DNA of 64,000 bases, taken from assembly GCA_024236095.1 (NCBI GenBank), contig JACKLD010000012.1, forward strand, positions 124,001-188,000, given 5' to 3'. A program made the position numbers and the translations under genes. The stretch is from Pseudomonadaceae bacterium (GTDB lineage: Bacteria; Pseudomonadota; Alphaproteobacteria; UBA2136; UBA6156). This document shows, one piece after another, positions 8,985 through 15,813 of the stretch (position 1 is the first letter of the stretch; every line of letters begins with the position of its first letter). The notes beneath the pieces were generated by a model. That model saw only the letters and a list, made by a program, of their open reading frames with translations, searched no databases and was not told the origin of the DNA.

Positions 8985-9227
8985 TTATTTGCTAGGAATC
9001 GCCTTCAGAATGGTCGGCAAGGCGAACGCGCCCACCACCGCAATGGCAAGGTGGCCCACGTCGCCGCCCACGGTCACACCGAGCAGGCTGAACACGGTGA
9101 CACCCGCGTAGGCGCCGAACGCGCCGATAATCGTGTCGACAGGCAGCCCATGGCCTGCGGTTTTCAGAACTTTGCTCCCAATGACCGAAGTCACCAGACC
9201 AATCAGTAGGAAGGTTAGCAGTTCCAT
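8985..9227 (-). CDS. GlsB/YeaQ/YmgE-type stress membrane protein
   Basis: An 80-residue inner-membrane protein with three hydrophobic segments, matching the transglycosylase-associated (GlsB/YeaQ) family: small, Gly-rich, often stress-induced, exact role unknown. Conserved features include GLVTSVIGSKV at the start and VGAFALPTILK near the end. I chose the ATG at 9227 because GAAGGG lies seven bases upstream; an ATG 15 bases further up is also possible. It is followed by a GC-rich hairpin. The 260 bp upstream hold no gene I can see. Confidence 0.8.
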   Translation of the reverse strand: MELLTFLLIGLVTSVIGSKVLKTAGHGLPVDTIIGAFGAYAGVTVFSLLGVTVGGDVGHLAIAVVGAFALPTILKAIPSK

Positions 9228-9488
9228 TTCATTACCCTTCATCTTTCCTCTTCGGAGAGACTTGCGGGTTGCCCCGCGCACTCCCCCCCGTGCGTGGAGG
9301 GCTTGCCCGGTGGTTTGCACCCGGCCCGCACTCCATGCACAGCCTTATGCACCGGCGCCACCAACCTCCTGACCAACATCATGAAAATCATATAAAAATG
9401 CTGCGCTGCAGCACCAAAAACCCCTACCTTCCAGCCATTTTAAACATTATTGCACCGCACCATGACAGCTGTCAGGAAAACCGATCAC
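9228..9488. other. Intergenic region without a recognised gene
   Basis: 261 bp between the GlsB-type gene and the orphan at 9489. It becomes AT-rich around 9380-9460, plausibly holding the GlsB-type promoter on the minus strand. A small dyad around TGCTGCGCTGCAGCA (9399-9413) is the only structure noted. Confidence 0.4.
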
Positions 9489-9926
9489 TTACCGCCCGGG
9501 CATATCAAAGCCATCACTTTCCCGTTCCTGTCGAGGAGAACAACAAATCTTTCGCAGTGTGCTCACATAGTGCTTGTTGGCAGGTGCAACCATCCGCTCG
9601 GTGTATTGGTCTGCAACCATTTCAACATTGTTCTGCTCTTGTGCATAATTCAGTCCACCGGCGATGATTCCCAAAACCTCATCAAATCGCAGATCATTTT
9701 CTCCCAACCGCAAAGCCCTTCCATCACGATGCGCTCCAAACAAAAGCTTTTCCTGCCCATACACCCCCACACGGCAGGCAATCCCGCATACCGTCCGCCG
9801 CACATTGCTCCTCGACGTTACTTCAACCAGATACATCCCGTGCTGAATCTCATTTCCCTGCGCATCAAAATGCTTGACCGCTTCAAGTTGATACTGCGGC
9901 CCAAAGTCAAAATGTCGGTAATCCAT
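9489..9926 (-). CDS. Hypothetical protein
   Basis: 145 residues, predicted soluble and cytoplasmic (no signal peptide or membrane segment). The first half reads like a small beta-rich domain (YQLEAVKHFDAQGNEIQHGMY, VCGIACRVGVYG), the second is helical, and there are four Cys. I recognise no family. It is 19 bp downstream of the shortened CCA-type gene on the same strand and may be co-transcribed with it. It looks more AT-rich than its neighbours, suggesting an acquired or fast-evolving gene. Confidence 0.55.
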   Translation of the reverse strand: MDYRHFDFGPQYQLEAVKHFDAQGNEIQHGMYLVEVTSRSNVRRTVCGIACRVGVYGQEKLLFGAHRDGRALRLGENDLRFDEVLGIIAGGLNYAQEQNNVEMVADQYTERMVAPANKHYVSTLRKICCSPRQERESDGFDMPGR

Positions 9927-9945
9927 ACAACAAAGATAGGGCGCC

Positions 9946-10668
9946 CTACCCGACTTTCAAGCCCACTTCCTCCATCGCCCTGCCCACGCTCACCGCATGA
10001 GGCGTGTGGGAAAGCTTCTCCAGCTCTTTGGCCACCCGCACGCGGCTTAGGCTGGCTACCGCCGGCACCGCCTGCGCCAACACCGGCTTCAATTCATCGG
10101 TAAAGCCCGCCAGACCGTACTGCCCGCAAAACCTGAAAAACCGGAGCAAACGCAAAGGGTCCTCCCGCAAACGCTGCGCCGGGTCGCCGATAAACCGTAC
10201 CACCCTCGCCTTCAAATCAGCCTCGCCGCCATACGGGTCAAACAGCGCACCGTCCGGGCTCATGTAAATGGCACCTATGGTAAAGTCGCGCCGCGCCGCA
10301 TCCAGCGCCCAATCATTCACCCAGCGCACGGCGGGGTAACGGCTGCCCGGCAAGTAACTGTCTTCGCGCAGGCTTGTCACATCGATCACCTCATCGCCAC
10401 TGGCCACCGCCAAGCTCCCCCAGCGCGCCCCTGCTTCGTCAAACCGCATCCCGGCGCGCCGCAACCGCACCGCCATCTCATCGGGCGGAATGTCCGTGGC
10501 CAAATCCACTTCCACATGGGCCATGGGTTCACTCAGCAACACACTGCGCACCGCACCGCCCACCGCGCGGGTTTGGGCGGGCAACAACGCCTGCACCACC
10601 GCCAGTACCGAAGGCCGGAACAACAGGTCAGGAGCATGCCTCACATCCGCAACCCCAACCACGCCCAC
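9946..10668 (-). CDS. tRNA nucleotidyltransferase / poly(A) polymerase family, short form
   Basis: Class II nucleotidyltransferase fold of CCA-adding enzymes and poly(A) polymerase I. Visible are VGGAVRSVLL, the catalytic loop HVEVDLAT (the usual D-x-D reads E-V-D), VIDVTSLR, and the strongly conserved AARRDFTIGAIY and EDPLRLLRFFRF. The protein stops at 240 residues, while the family is usually about 400, so the C-terminal body and tail that hold the tRNA are missing. No frameshift is obvious: the stop is clean and the next gene begins 19 bp later. The GTG start overlaps the prepilin peptidase gene by 28 bp. It may be a reduced enzyme or one half of a split activity. Confidence 0.8.
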   Translation of the reverse strand: MGVVGVADVRHAPDLLFRPSVLAVVQALLPAQTRAVGGAVRSVLLSEPMAHVEVDLATDIPPDEMAVRLRRAGMRFDEAGARWGSLAVASGDEVIDVTSLREDSYLPGSRYPAVRWVNDWALDAARRDFTIGAIYMSPDGALFDPYGGEADLKARVVRFIGDPAQRLREDPLRLLRFFRFCGQYGLAGFTDELKPVLAQAVPAVASLSRVRVAKELEKLSHTPHAVSVGRAMEEVGLKVG

Positions 10669-11231
10669 ATTTCATACTGGTACAAGAACACCAGCCAGCC
10701 TCCCGCCGCCAAAAACGGGCCAAACGGCAGCCGCGCCCCGCGCGGGTGCCGAACGGCAAGAATATAAGCGAGCGCCAACACGCTGCCCACCAACGCCACC
10801 AACGGCAATCCCATCAGCCCCACCCAGGCCCCCAGCGCGGCGAACAGCTTGACATCCCCCTGCCCCATCCCCTCCTTGCGCAACAACGCGCGGCTGCCCA
10901 AGGCCACCAGCTGGAACACCGCATACGCCGCCACTGCCGCCAACAACGCCTGCCACCATATGTCGGCCACCATCACTCCCAACAGCAGCACCGCGGCATT
11001 CAACAGGTTCGGCAGGGTGTGGGTCTTCACGTCCACCACCGCCAACACCACCAGCAACGCCGCCAACATGCAGGCGGGCATCGCTTCGGCCACCGGACGC
11101 TCCAACACCACCATCACCATCGCCAGCAGCCACACCAGCCCGCTGGCAGGGTGCAACAACGCCTCACGGGTTTGCCTCAGTTCCTGTAAGATCATGCCAT
11201 CCATAGCCGCCAGCCTACTCCTCTTGCCCAT
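10641..11231 (-). CDS. Type IV prepilin peptidase (A24 family, short form)
   Basis: Membrane aspartyl protease that removes leader peptides from type IV pilin-like proteins. 196 residues with about six hydrophobic segments. Both catalytic aspartates are recognisable: VVDVKTHTLPN in the first half and GMGQGDVKLF (the GxGD motif) in the second. The cytoplasmic N-terminal methylase domain of PilD is absent, as in TadV/CpaA types. No pilin, ATPase or secretin gene is adjacent, so its substrates must be encoded elsewhere. The start is uncertain; ATGs at 11204 and 11195 are alternatives. Confidence 0.85.
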   Translation of the reverse strand: MGKRSRLAAMDGMILQELRQTREALLHPASGLVWLLAMVMVVLERPVAEAMPACMLAALLVVLAVVDVKTHTLPNLLNAAVLLLGVMVADIWWQALLAAVAAYAVFQLVALGSRALLRKEGMGQGDVKLFAALGAWVGLMGLPLVALVGSVLALAYILAVRHPRGARLPFGPFLAAGGWLVFLYQYEMWAWLGLRM

Positions 11232-11254
11232 CCTTTGCCAAGCATTTCAAGCAA

Positions 11255-11506
11255 CTATCCTTCAAGCCGCACCACCTTGTCCCGACACGACTCGCCCCGC
11301 ACCAGCACCAACCGCCCTTTTGCCACTCCCAAATGCTTGGCCAACGCCTTAACCACAGCCTCATTGGCCTTGCCGTCTTCCGGCGGCGCAGTCACATACA
11401 CCTTATATATAAGCTGTCCATCTTCTCCTGTGGTCTCCACCACACGCACCGCCGATGCCTTCGGCGTCACCCTCACCCGCAACAACACGTCCTTCTTGTC
11501 GGTCAT
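11255..11506 (-). CDS. DUF167 (YggU) family protein
   Basis: 83 residues. The pattern LRVRVTPKAS, then DGKANEAVVKALAKHLGV and LVRGESCRDKVV, is typical of the small alpha/beta DUF167 family, whose cellular role is unknown. The start is the ATG at 11506; upstream in-frame codons would be translated from the terminator hairpin of the preceding gene. No good Shine-Dalgarno sequence is visible, as the ATG abuts the terminator A/T-run. Followed after 23 bp by the prepilin peptidase gene. Confidence 0.88.
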   Translation of the reverse strand: MTDKKDVLLRVRVTPKASAVRVVETTGEDGQLIYKVYVTAPPEDGKANEAVVKALAKHLGVAKGRLVLVRGESCRDKVVRLEG

Positions 11507-11538
11507 AAAAAAAGCCTGCCGCAACCGGCAGGCTTTTT
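11507..11538 (-). terminator. Intrinsic terminator after the secreted sensor-like gene
   Basis: Thirteen-base-pair stem (AAAAAGCCTGCCG/CGGCAGGCTTTTT) with a four-base loop, followed on the minus strand by a run of seven T. It lies 15 bp after the stop of the gene at 11554-12114 and immediately before the DUF167 start codon. Confidence 0.9.
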
Positions 11539-11553
11539 CAAGTTCGGGCAACG

Positions 11554-12114
11554 TTACTTGGCGCTGACACCGAAGGTCACGGCACCGATCGCCTTGCCGG
11601 TGGCAGGGTCTTTCACCGCAGCGCTCACTTGGGTCGAGAAGCTCTTGCTGGATTCATCGAACTGCACTTCGTCGGTGAAGTAGCCGTTGTCGCCGGCGCC
11701 GAAGCTGCGGCTGAACTTGTCTTCATCGCCTTGCCACAGGTCAGAGGTCTGGCCGCTTTGCGCCACGTTCAGGCCTTTGTTGTCCATCACGAAGATTTCA
11801 GTATAAAAGCCGTCGCTTCCGTCCACCATCGCTTTCAGCTCTCCCGAGGCGGGGGTGGCCAGAATGGCATCAATGGTCGGCTTGGCATCGGCCTTGGTTT
11901 CAGCGCGCCAGGCTTTGTCGGCGGCGTCAATGGCGGCTTGGTCCATCCCGGCGTTTTTGGCGTTCTGGGCTTTAATGGCTTCCACAATCACGGCACTGCC
12001 TTCAATCTTGGCAGCCAGGTCGGCCTTTACTTTGGCGTCCACTTCGGCTTGGTCAAAGCAGAAGCCCGCCATCGGCAGCACGGCAAGGGTCGCGGCAAAT
12101 AAGAATTGTTTCAT
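11554..12114 (-). CDS. Secreted periplasmic protein resembling a single Cache/PDC sensor domain
   Basis: 186 residues. MKQFLFAATLAVLPMAGFC is a Sec signal peptide; the mature part is Ala/Lys/Asp-rich. The region with GFYTEIFVMDNKGLNVAQSG, DLWQGDEDKF and a C-terminal PATGKAIGAVTFGVS resembles the ligand-binding Cache fold of sensory proteins, but no transmitter domain is attached. It may be a free periplasmic ligand-binding protein. The gene is monocistronic, with a strong terminator after it and a divergent porin gene 296 bp away. Function is inferred from sequence texture only. Confidence 0.65.
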   Translation of the reverse strand: MKQFLFAATLAVLPMAGFCFDQAEVDAKVKADLAAKIEGSAVIVEAIKAQNAKNAGMDQAAIDAADKAWRAETKADAKPTIDAILATPASGELKAMVDGSDGFYTEIFVMDNKGLNVAQSGQTSDLWQGDEDKFSRSFGAGDNGYFTDEVQFDESSKSFSTQVSAAVKDPATGKAIGAVTFGVSAK

Positions 12115-12410
12115 CGGATATTTCTTTCTTGTTGGGGTTTTCACGTCTTACAACGTTGCCCAGAATATAGCCACACCCTGTCAGCCATGCACATATAAAA
12201 TGCATTCCCCGCCCATCAAACCGTATCCCCCAGTGGCAAAACCTCAACATTCAGACATACGACAACCGGAAATAATTATTATATAACATACACAAAAGCA
12301 CATTAGTTGCACAAATACACACACCTGTTGCAGCTTTTTCCACCCCCACCTTGCCCTCATCGCACACCTCCCTTAATGATGGCGTCACCCTTAACAAGGA
12401 AGGAAGAAAC
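12115..12410. promoter_or_regulatory. AT-rich divergent regulatory region (sensor-like gene / porin)
   Basis: 296 bp with the lowest GC content in the neighbourhood, notably AATAATTATTATATAACA near 12270-12290. It must hold the promoters of both divergent genes. I cannot fix -35 boxes with confidence. Confidence 0.5.
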
Positions 12411-13508
12411 ATGAAAAAAACTCTGCTCACCGCCTCTGCCGCCACCCTGCTGGCCGCGCAAGGTTTCGCCGTTGAAGTCGACCTCTACGGCCAAGTCAAC
12501 AAAATGCTGCTCGGTTACGATGACGGCCAAACCACCGACGTCGTGGTTGCCGACAACGATCTCTCCAGCACCCGCTTCGGCCTGAAGGGCAAACAGAAGC
12601 TCGACAACGGCCTCACCGCCAGCGTGCTGTTCGAAGCTGAAATGCAGTCCAACCCCAGCGACACCTTCAGCCAAAACTTCGCCACCCCGCAAACCCAAAG
12701 CCTGACCCCGGCCAGCACCACCCCGGTGAACTTCGCCGAGCGTCAAGCCAACGTCGGCCTGTCCGGTGACTTCGGCGGCGTGTACCTGGGCCAACTGAGC
12801 ACCGCCATCGACGGCGTGCTGACCCAAGACCTGACCGGTGTGAAAGACGTGATGGGCGCCAACTACCGTAAAATCGGCGGCGGCTTGAACTTCCGCACCA
12901 CGGCAGGCGCCAACAGCGGTATCACCGTGCGCAGCATGGCTGAAACCTTCGACGCCGTCCGCGCCGACGCCATCCGTTACGACAGCCCGATCTTCAACGG
13001 CTTCCAAGGCAAACTGGCCGTGGCCCAAGGCGGCGACCTCGACGGCTCCGTAAACTACAACGGAACCGCCGGCGACTTCAAACTGAAGGGTGCCGCAGGT
13101 GTCCACTTCAACAACGACAACACCAGCGTGGCCGCCAACGCCATCAGCGCGCGTTACCAAGCCTCGGTCAGCGCCAAGCACACCAGCGGTGTGGCCGGTA
13201 CGTTGGCCTACAGCACTGCCAGCCTGCAAAACAAGGCGATCGGTGCCAACGACCCCACCAACTGGTACGCCAAAGTGGGCTACGCATGGGACGCCTATGA
13301 AGTGGCCGCCGACTACGGCCGCGCCAGCCACTTCCGCAGCGTTGCCGCCGGCGACGACACCCTCACCAGCTATGGTCTGGGTGGGCAGTGGAACCTCACC
13401 GACGGCGTGTCCGCGGCTGCGTTCTTCCGCAACTACGATGCCGAAATCACCGGCACCGCCACCGACAGCATCAACCTGTACGGTGTCAACATGCGCGTGA
13501 AGTTCTAA
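12411..13508 (+). CDS. Outer-membrane porin (Gram-negative general porin family)
   Basis: 365 residues, trimeric beta-barrel channel for small solutes. The signal peptide MKKTLLTASAATLLAAQGFA is followed by VEVDLYGQVNKMLL, the usual first barrel strand. TRFGLKGKQKL and FAERQANVGLSGDFGGVYLG are typical of the family, and the chain ends in an aromatic residue (MRVKF), the BAM recognition signal. The start is set by AAGGAAGG eight bases before the ATG at 12411. The gene has its own AT-rich promoter region and a strong terminator, as expected for an abundant protein. Substrate selectivity cannot be read. Confidence 0.92.
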   Translation: MKKTLLTASAATLLAAQGFAVEVDLYGQVNKMLLGYDDGQTTDVVVADNDLSSTRFGLKGKQKLDNGLTASVLFEAEMQSNPSDTFSQNFATPQTQSLTPASTTPVNFAERQANVGLSGDFGGVYLGQLSTAIDGVLTQDLTGVKDVMGANYRKIGGGLNFRTTAGANSGITVRSMAETFDAVRADAIRYDSPIFNGFQGKLAVAQGGDLDGSVNYNGTAGDFKLKGAAGVHFNNDNTSVAANAISARYQASVSAKHTSGVAGTLAYSTASLQNKAIGANDPTNWYAKVGYAWDAYEVAADYGRASHFRSVAAGDDTLTSYGLGGQWNLTDGVSAAAFFRNYDAEITGTATDSINLYGVNMRVKF

Positions 13509-13533
13509 CCTCACCGCTTAACCTTACTTGTTA

Positions 13534-13560
13534 CGGAGCCTCTCGGGGCTCCGTTTTTTA
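13534..13560 (+). terminator. Intrinsic terminator of the porin gene
   Basis: CGGAGCC/GGCTCCG stem with a short loop followed by TTTTTT, 26 bp after the porin stop codon. Confidence 0.92.
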
Positions 13561-13640
13561 TGCCTACCGTTCCCGCACGCCCCCTGTAAAAAACCACTCA
13601 AAGCAGCTTACAATAAGCCAAATATCCAAGGAGTCCCGCC

Positions 13641-14246
13641 ATGCGCCCCATCCCCCTCGTCTTGCTTGCCCTGCTGCTTCCCATCCCCGCCTTCGCCCAT
13701 GGCGGTACGGGCGGCGGCTTCGGCGCGGGCCTGTGGCATCCGGTGCTGGGCCTCGATCACTTGCTGGCCATGGTCAGCGTAGGCCTTCTCAGCACCCAAC
13801 TTGGCCGCCATGCGATTCTCAGCGTGCCAACCGCCTTTGTCGCCGCCATGGTGGCAGGCGCCATCCTCGGCATGAACCACACCGCCACGCCGCTGACCAA
13901 TCTCGACATCCTCTCCCTCATCGAAAGCGGCATCGCCTTGTCAGTGGTGCTGCTGGGCTTTGCCATCGCACTGGCCCGCCGTATGCCTATCTGGGCGGCC
14001 ATGGCCTTTGTCGGGTTTTTCGGCATCTTCCACGGCTTCGCCCATGGGGTGGAAATCCCCGATCTCAGCCTCACCAAGCCGTACATTTTCGGCTTCGTCT
14101 GCGGCACCGCCGCACTCCACCTGTTGGGGGTGGCCATAGGGCTTGCCACCGAGCGCCTGCCCCATGGCGCCACCATCCTGCGCCACATGGGCTCGCTCAC
14201 CTGCGGCATGGGCCTCATGCTGGTACTGCAACTTTTAGGGCTCTAG
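13641..14246 (+). CDS. hupE: HupE/UreJ family nickel/cobalt permease
   Basis: 201-residue inner-membrane protein with an N-terminal hydrophobic leader ending in AFAHGG, then HPVLGLDHLLAM (the HX5DH metal motif) and FFGIFHGFAHGVE, both hallmarks of HupE/UreJ secondary transporters of Ni2+ or Co2+. AAGGAG precedes the ATG. Neither hydrogenase, urease nor cobalamin genes are nearby, and no riboswitch is evident in the short leader, so the metal is undecided. A hairpin follows the stop, shared with the oppositely oriented tmRNA gene. Confidence 0.9.
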   Translation: MRPIPLVLLALLLPIPAFAHGGTGGGFGAGLWHPVLGLDHLLAMVSVGLLSTQLGRHAILSVPTAFVAAMVAGAILGMNHTATPLTNLDILSLIESGIALSVVLLGFAIALARRMPIWAAMAFVGFFGIFHGFAHGVEIPDLSLTKPYIFGFVCGTAALHLLGVAIGLATERLPHGATILRHMGSLTCGMGLMLVLQLLGL

Positions 14247-14268
14247 CCCTTACGGAAACCACACAGGA

Positions 14269-14293
14269 ATAAGCCACCATATCGGTGGCTTAT
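14269..14293. terminator. Bidirectional hairpin between hupE and tmRNA
   Basis: Ten-base-pair stem ATAAGCCACC/GGTGGCTTAT with a five-base loop. It lies after the hupE stop and 33 bp beyond the 3' end of tmRNA, so it can end both transcripts, although the T-tracts are poor. Confidence 0.7.
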
Positions 14294-14325
14294 CATGCAT
14301 CACCAGACTCAGCTGGAACTCCAAA

Positions 14326-14752
14326 TGGTGGAGCTGGTGGGAATCGAACCCACGTCCGAATCTCGTCAAGGTGTGGCTCTACATGCTTAGCGCTTGGTTA
14401 GGCCGTGGTTAGCGCCAAGCGCACCGCACCCCACGGTTGATGACGAATGTCTCGCCCTTACCGGCCATCATGGCAAGGGTCATAGCTGGGCGGAAGGTAA
14501 GCCCGGAGCACCGCCACCTCACTCAGCTAAGGGAAGCGGGCCGGAGGCATCTAGCCTAGGTCGGAAACCAATCCGAGGTCTAGGTTAGGCAGCCATCGCC
14601 GCGGGCGCGAAGGCACGAGCCTTCGGGAACGCGATGATCTGTGCGCTTTGTTTGGCACTTATCAGTTTGCTGGATTTTTTAAGGCGGGCTCCAACCCCCT
14701 CCGCATGCTCCTTGGGAACCCCTTCAAGCTCCGTCGAAACCGGGACAGCCCC
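14326..14752 (-). ncRNA. ssrA: tmRNA, one-piece
   Basis: Rescues stalled ribosomes by trans-translation. The minus strand begins GGGGCTGTCCCGGTTTCGACGG, the conserved 5' tRNA-like half, and ends with GGTTCGATTCCCACC, then CAGCTCC and ACCA. The 5' GGGGCUG and 3' CAGCUCC pair as a seven-base acceptor stem, so the gene is the unpermuted single-piece type. The tag frame begins at a GCC resume codon (14656) and ends at TAA (14585). It encodes 23 residues, AKQSAQIIAF to APAAMAA, about twice the common length. A hairpin CGAAGGC/GCCTTCG lies inside the tag frame. Total length is 427 nt, longer than the 363 nt of E. coli. Confidence 0.96.
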
Positions 14753-14760
14753 GTACGTTC

Positions 14761-14789
14761 TATATAAGTCCAATCGGCGCGAATGGCAA
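14761..14789 (-). promoter_or_regulatory. Sigma70-type promoter of tmRNA
   Basis: -35 TTGCCA (14784-14789) and -10 TATATA (14761-14766) are separated by 17 bp, with the -10 ending eight bases before the GGGG 5' end of tmRNA. Confidence 0.8.
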
Positions 14790-14901
14790 GCGTTGCAGCC
14801 CATTGCGCAAGAATCCGGCAAGCTTCAACACTTTTTCATTTGATTTACGCACAAAAATATCATAGCTTAATCCCATCAACATCAATAAAGGCTCTTTCAC
14901 C

Positions 14902-15813
14902 ATGGATTTCCCTGGCATCATTCTCGCTTTTCTGGCCTTCATCATCCTTCCCAGCATTGTTTTCGTGGTGCCGGGAAAACGTGCCAAGGTTCTGGAAACC
15001 TTCGGAAAACCCCACCCACAGGCACGCATGCCCGGCCTCAACTTCAAACTGCCGTGGCCCATCACCTCGGTGGTCGGGACGGTCAACCTGCAACTGCAGG
15101 AAATCGGCGCCGACGTCTCGGTGAAAACCCGCGACAACTCCTTCATGACCCTGCCGGTCAAGGTGCAATACCGCGCCAGCGCCGATCCTGCGGGCGCCGT
15201 CAAAGCCCACTACGAGCTTGAAAACCCCGAACAGCAAATTACCAGCTATGTGCTGAACAATGTACGCCAAACCGCCTCGGCGATGGACATGGTCGATCTT
15301 TACCAAAACCGCGACAATATCGAGTCACAAGTGCAGGCCACCCTGCAAGAGCGCTTCATCCAGTTCGGCTATTCCATTGAAAACGTGCTGGTTGATGAAC
15401 CGCAGCCCAGTCCCGAAGTGCGCGACGCCTTCAACCGCGTGATTGCGTCCATGCGCGAGCGCGAAGCGGCGGAAAACATCGCCGAAGCCCGCCGCATCGA
15501 ACTGGTCGGTGTCGCACAGGCTGAAAAGGAATCCAAGCGCCTGCAAGGGGAAGGCATCGCCAGCATGCGCGAGGCCATCGCCCGCGGCATGAAAGACGCC
15601 ATGACCACCCTGCGCGACAGCGGCCTCAACAGCGAGCAGGCACTCAGCCTGCTGATGGACACCAACCGGCTGGATACGCTGGCGGTGGCCAGCGCCCACG
15701 GCAACCTGATTTTGGCCGACATGAAATCCGGCGGCGAAGCCTTGGCCAACACCATCGGCGCCGTGCAAGCGGTGGCCGACCATGCCGCCAAACCAACGGG
15801 CAAGAAGGCATGA
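14902..15813 (+). CDS. SPFH/Band 7 (stomatin-like) membrane protein
   Basis: 303 residues. One N-terminal membrane segment (IILAFLAFIILPSIVFVV) is followed by an SPFH domain (about residues 25-210: GLNFKLPWPITSVVGTVNLQ, TRDNSFMTLPVKVQYR) and a charged helical region (NIAEARRIELVGVAQAEKESKRLQGEG) typical of oligomer-forming stomatin/HflK-like proteins that organise membrane microdomains. The stop codon overlaps the start of the helicase gene (ATGA), so the two are translationally coupled. This pairing is unusual. The partner protease NfeD is not adjacent. Confidence 0.88.
   Translation: MDFPGIILAFLAFIILPSIVFVVPGKRAKVLETFGKPHPQARMPGLNFKLPWPITSVVGTVNLQLQEIGADVSVKTRDNSFMTLPVKVQYRASADPAGAVKAHYELENPEQQITSYVLNNVRQTASAMDMVDLYQNRDNIESQVQATLQERFIQFGYSIENVLVDEPQPSPEVRDAFNRVIASMREREAAENIAEARRIELVGVAQAEKESKRLQGEGIASMREAIARGMKDAMTTLRDSGLNSEQALSLLMDTNRLDTLAVASAHGNLILADMKSGGEALANTIGAVQAVADHAAKPTGKKA

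Noticed and set aside
12357..13514. A 385-residue frame antisense to the porin
   Set aside because: Mirrors the porin exactly and has no family features, while the porin has a signal peptide, ribosome site and C-terminal Phe.
14326..14752. Permuted two-piece tmRNA
   Set aside because: The 5' GGGGCTG and 3' CAGCTCCACCA lie at the two outer ends of the gene, as in one-piece tmRNA.
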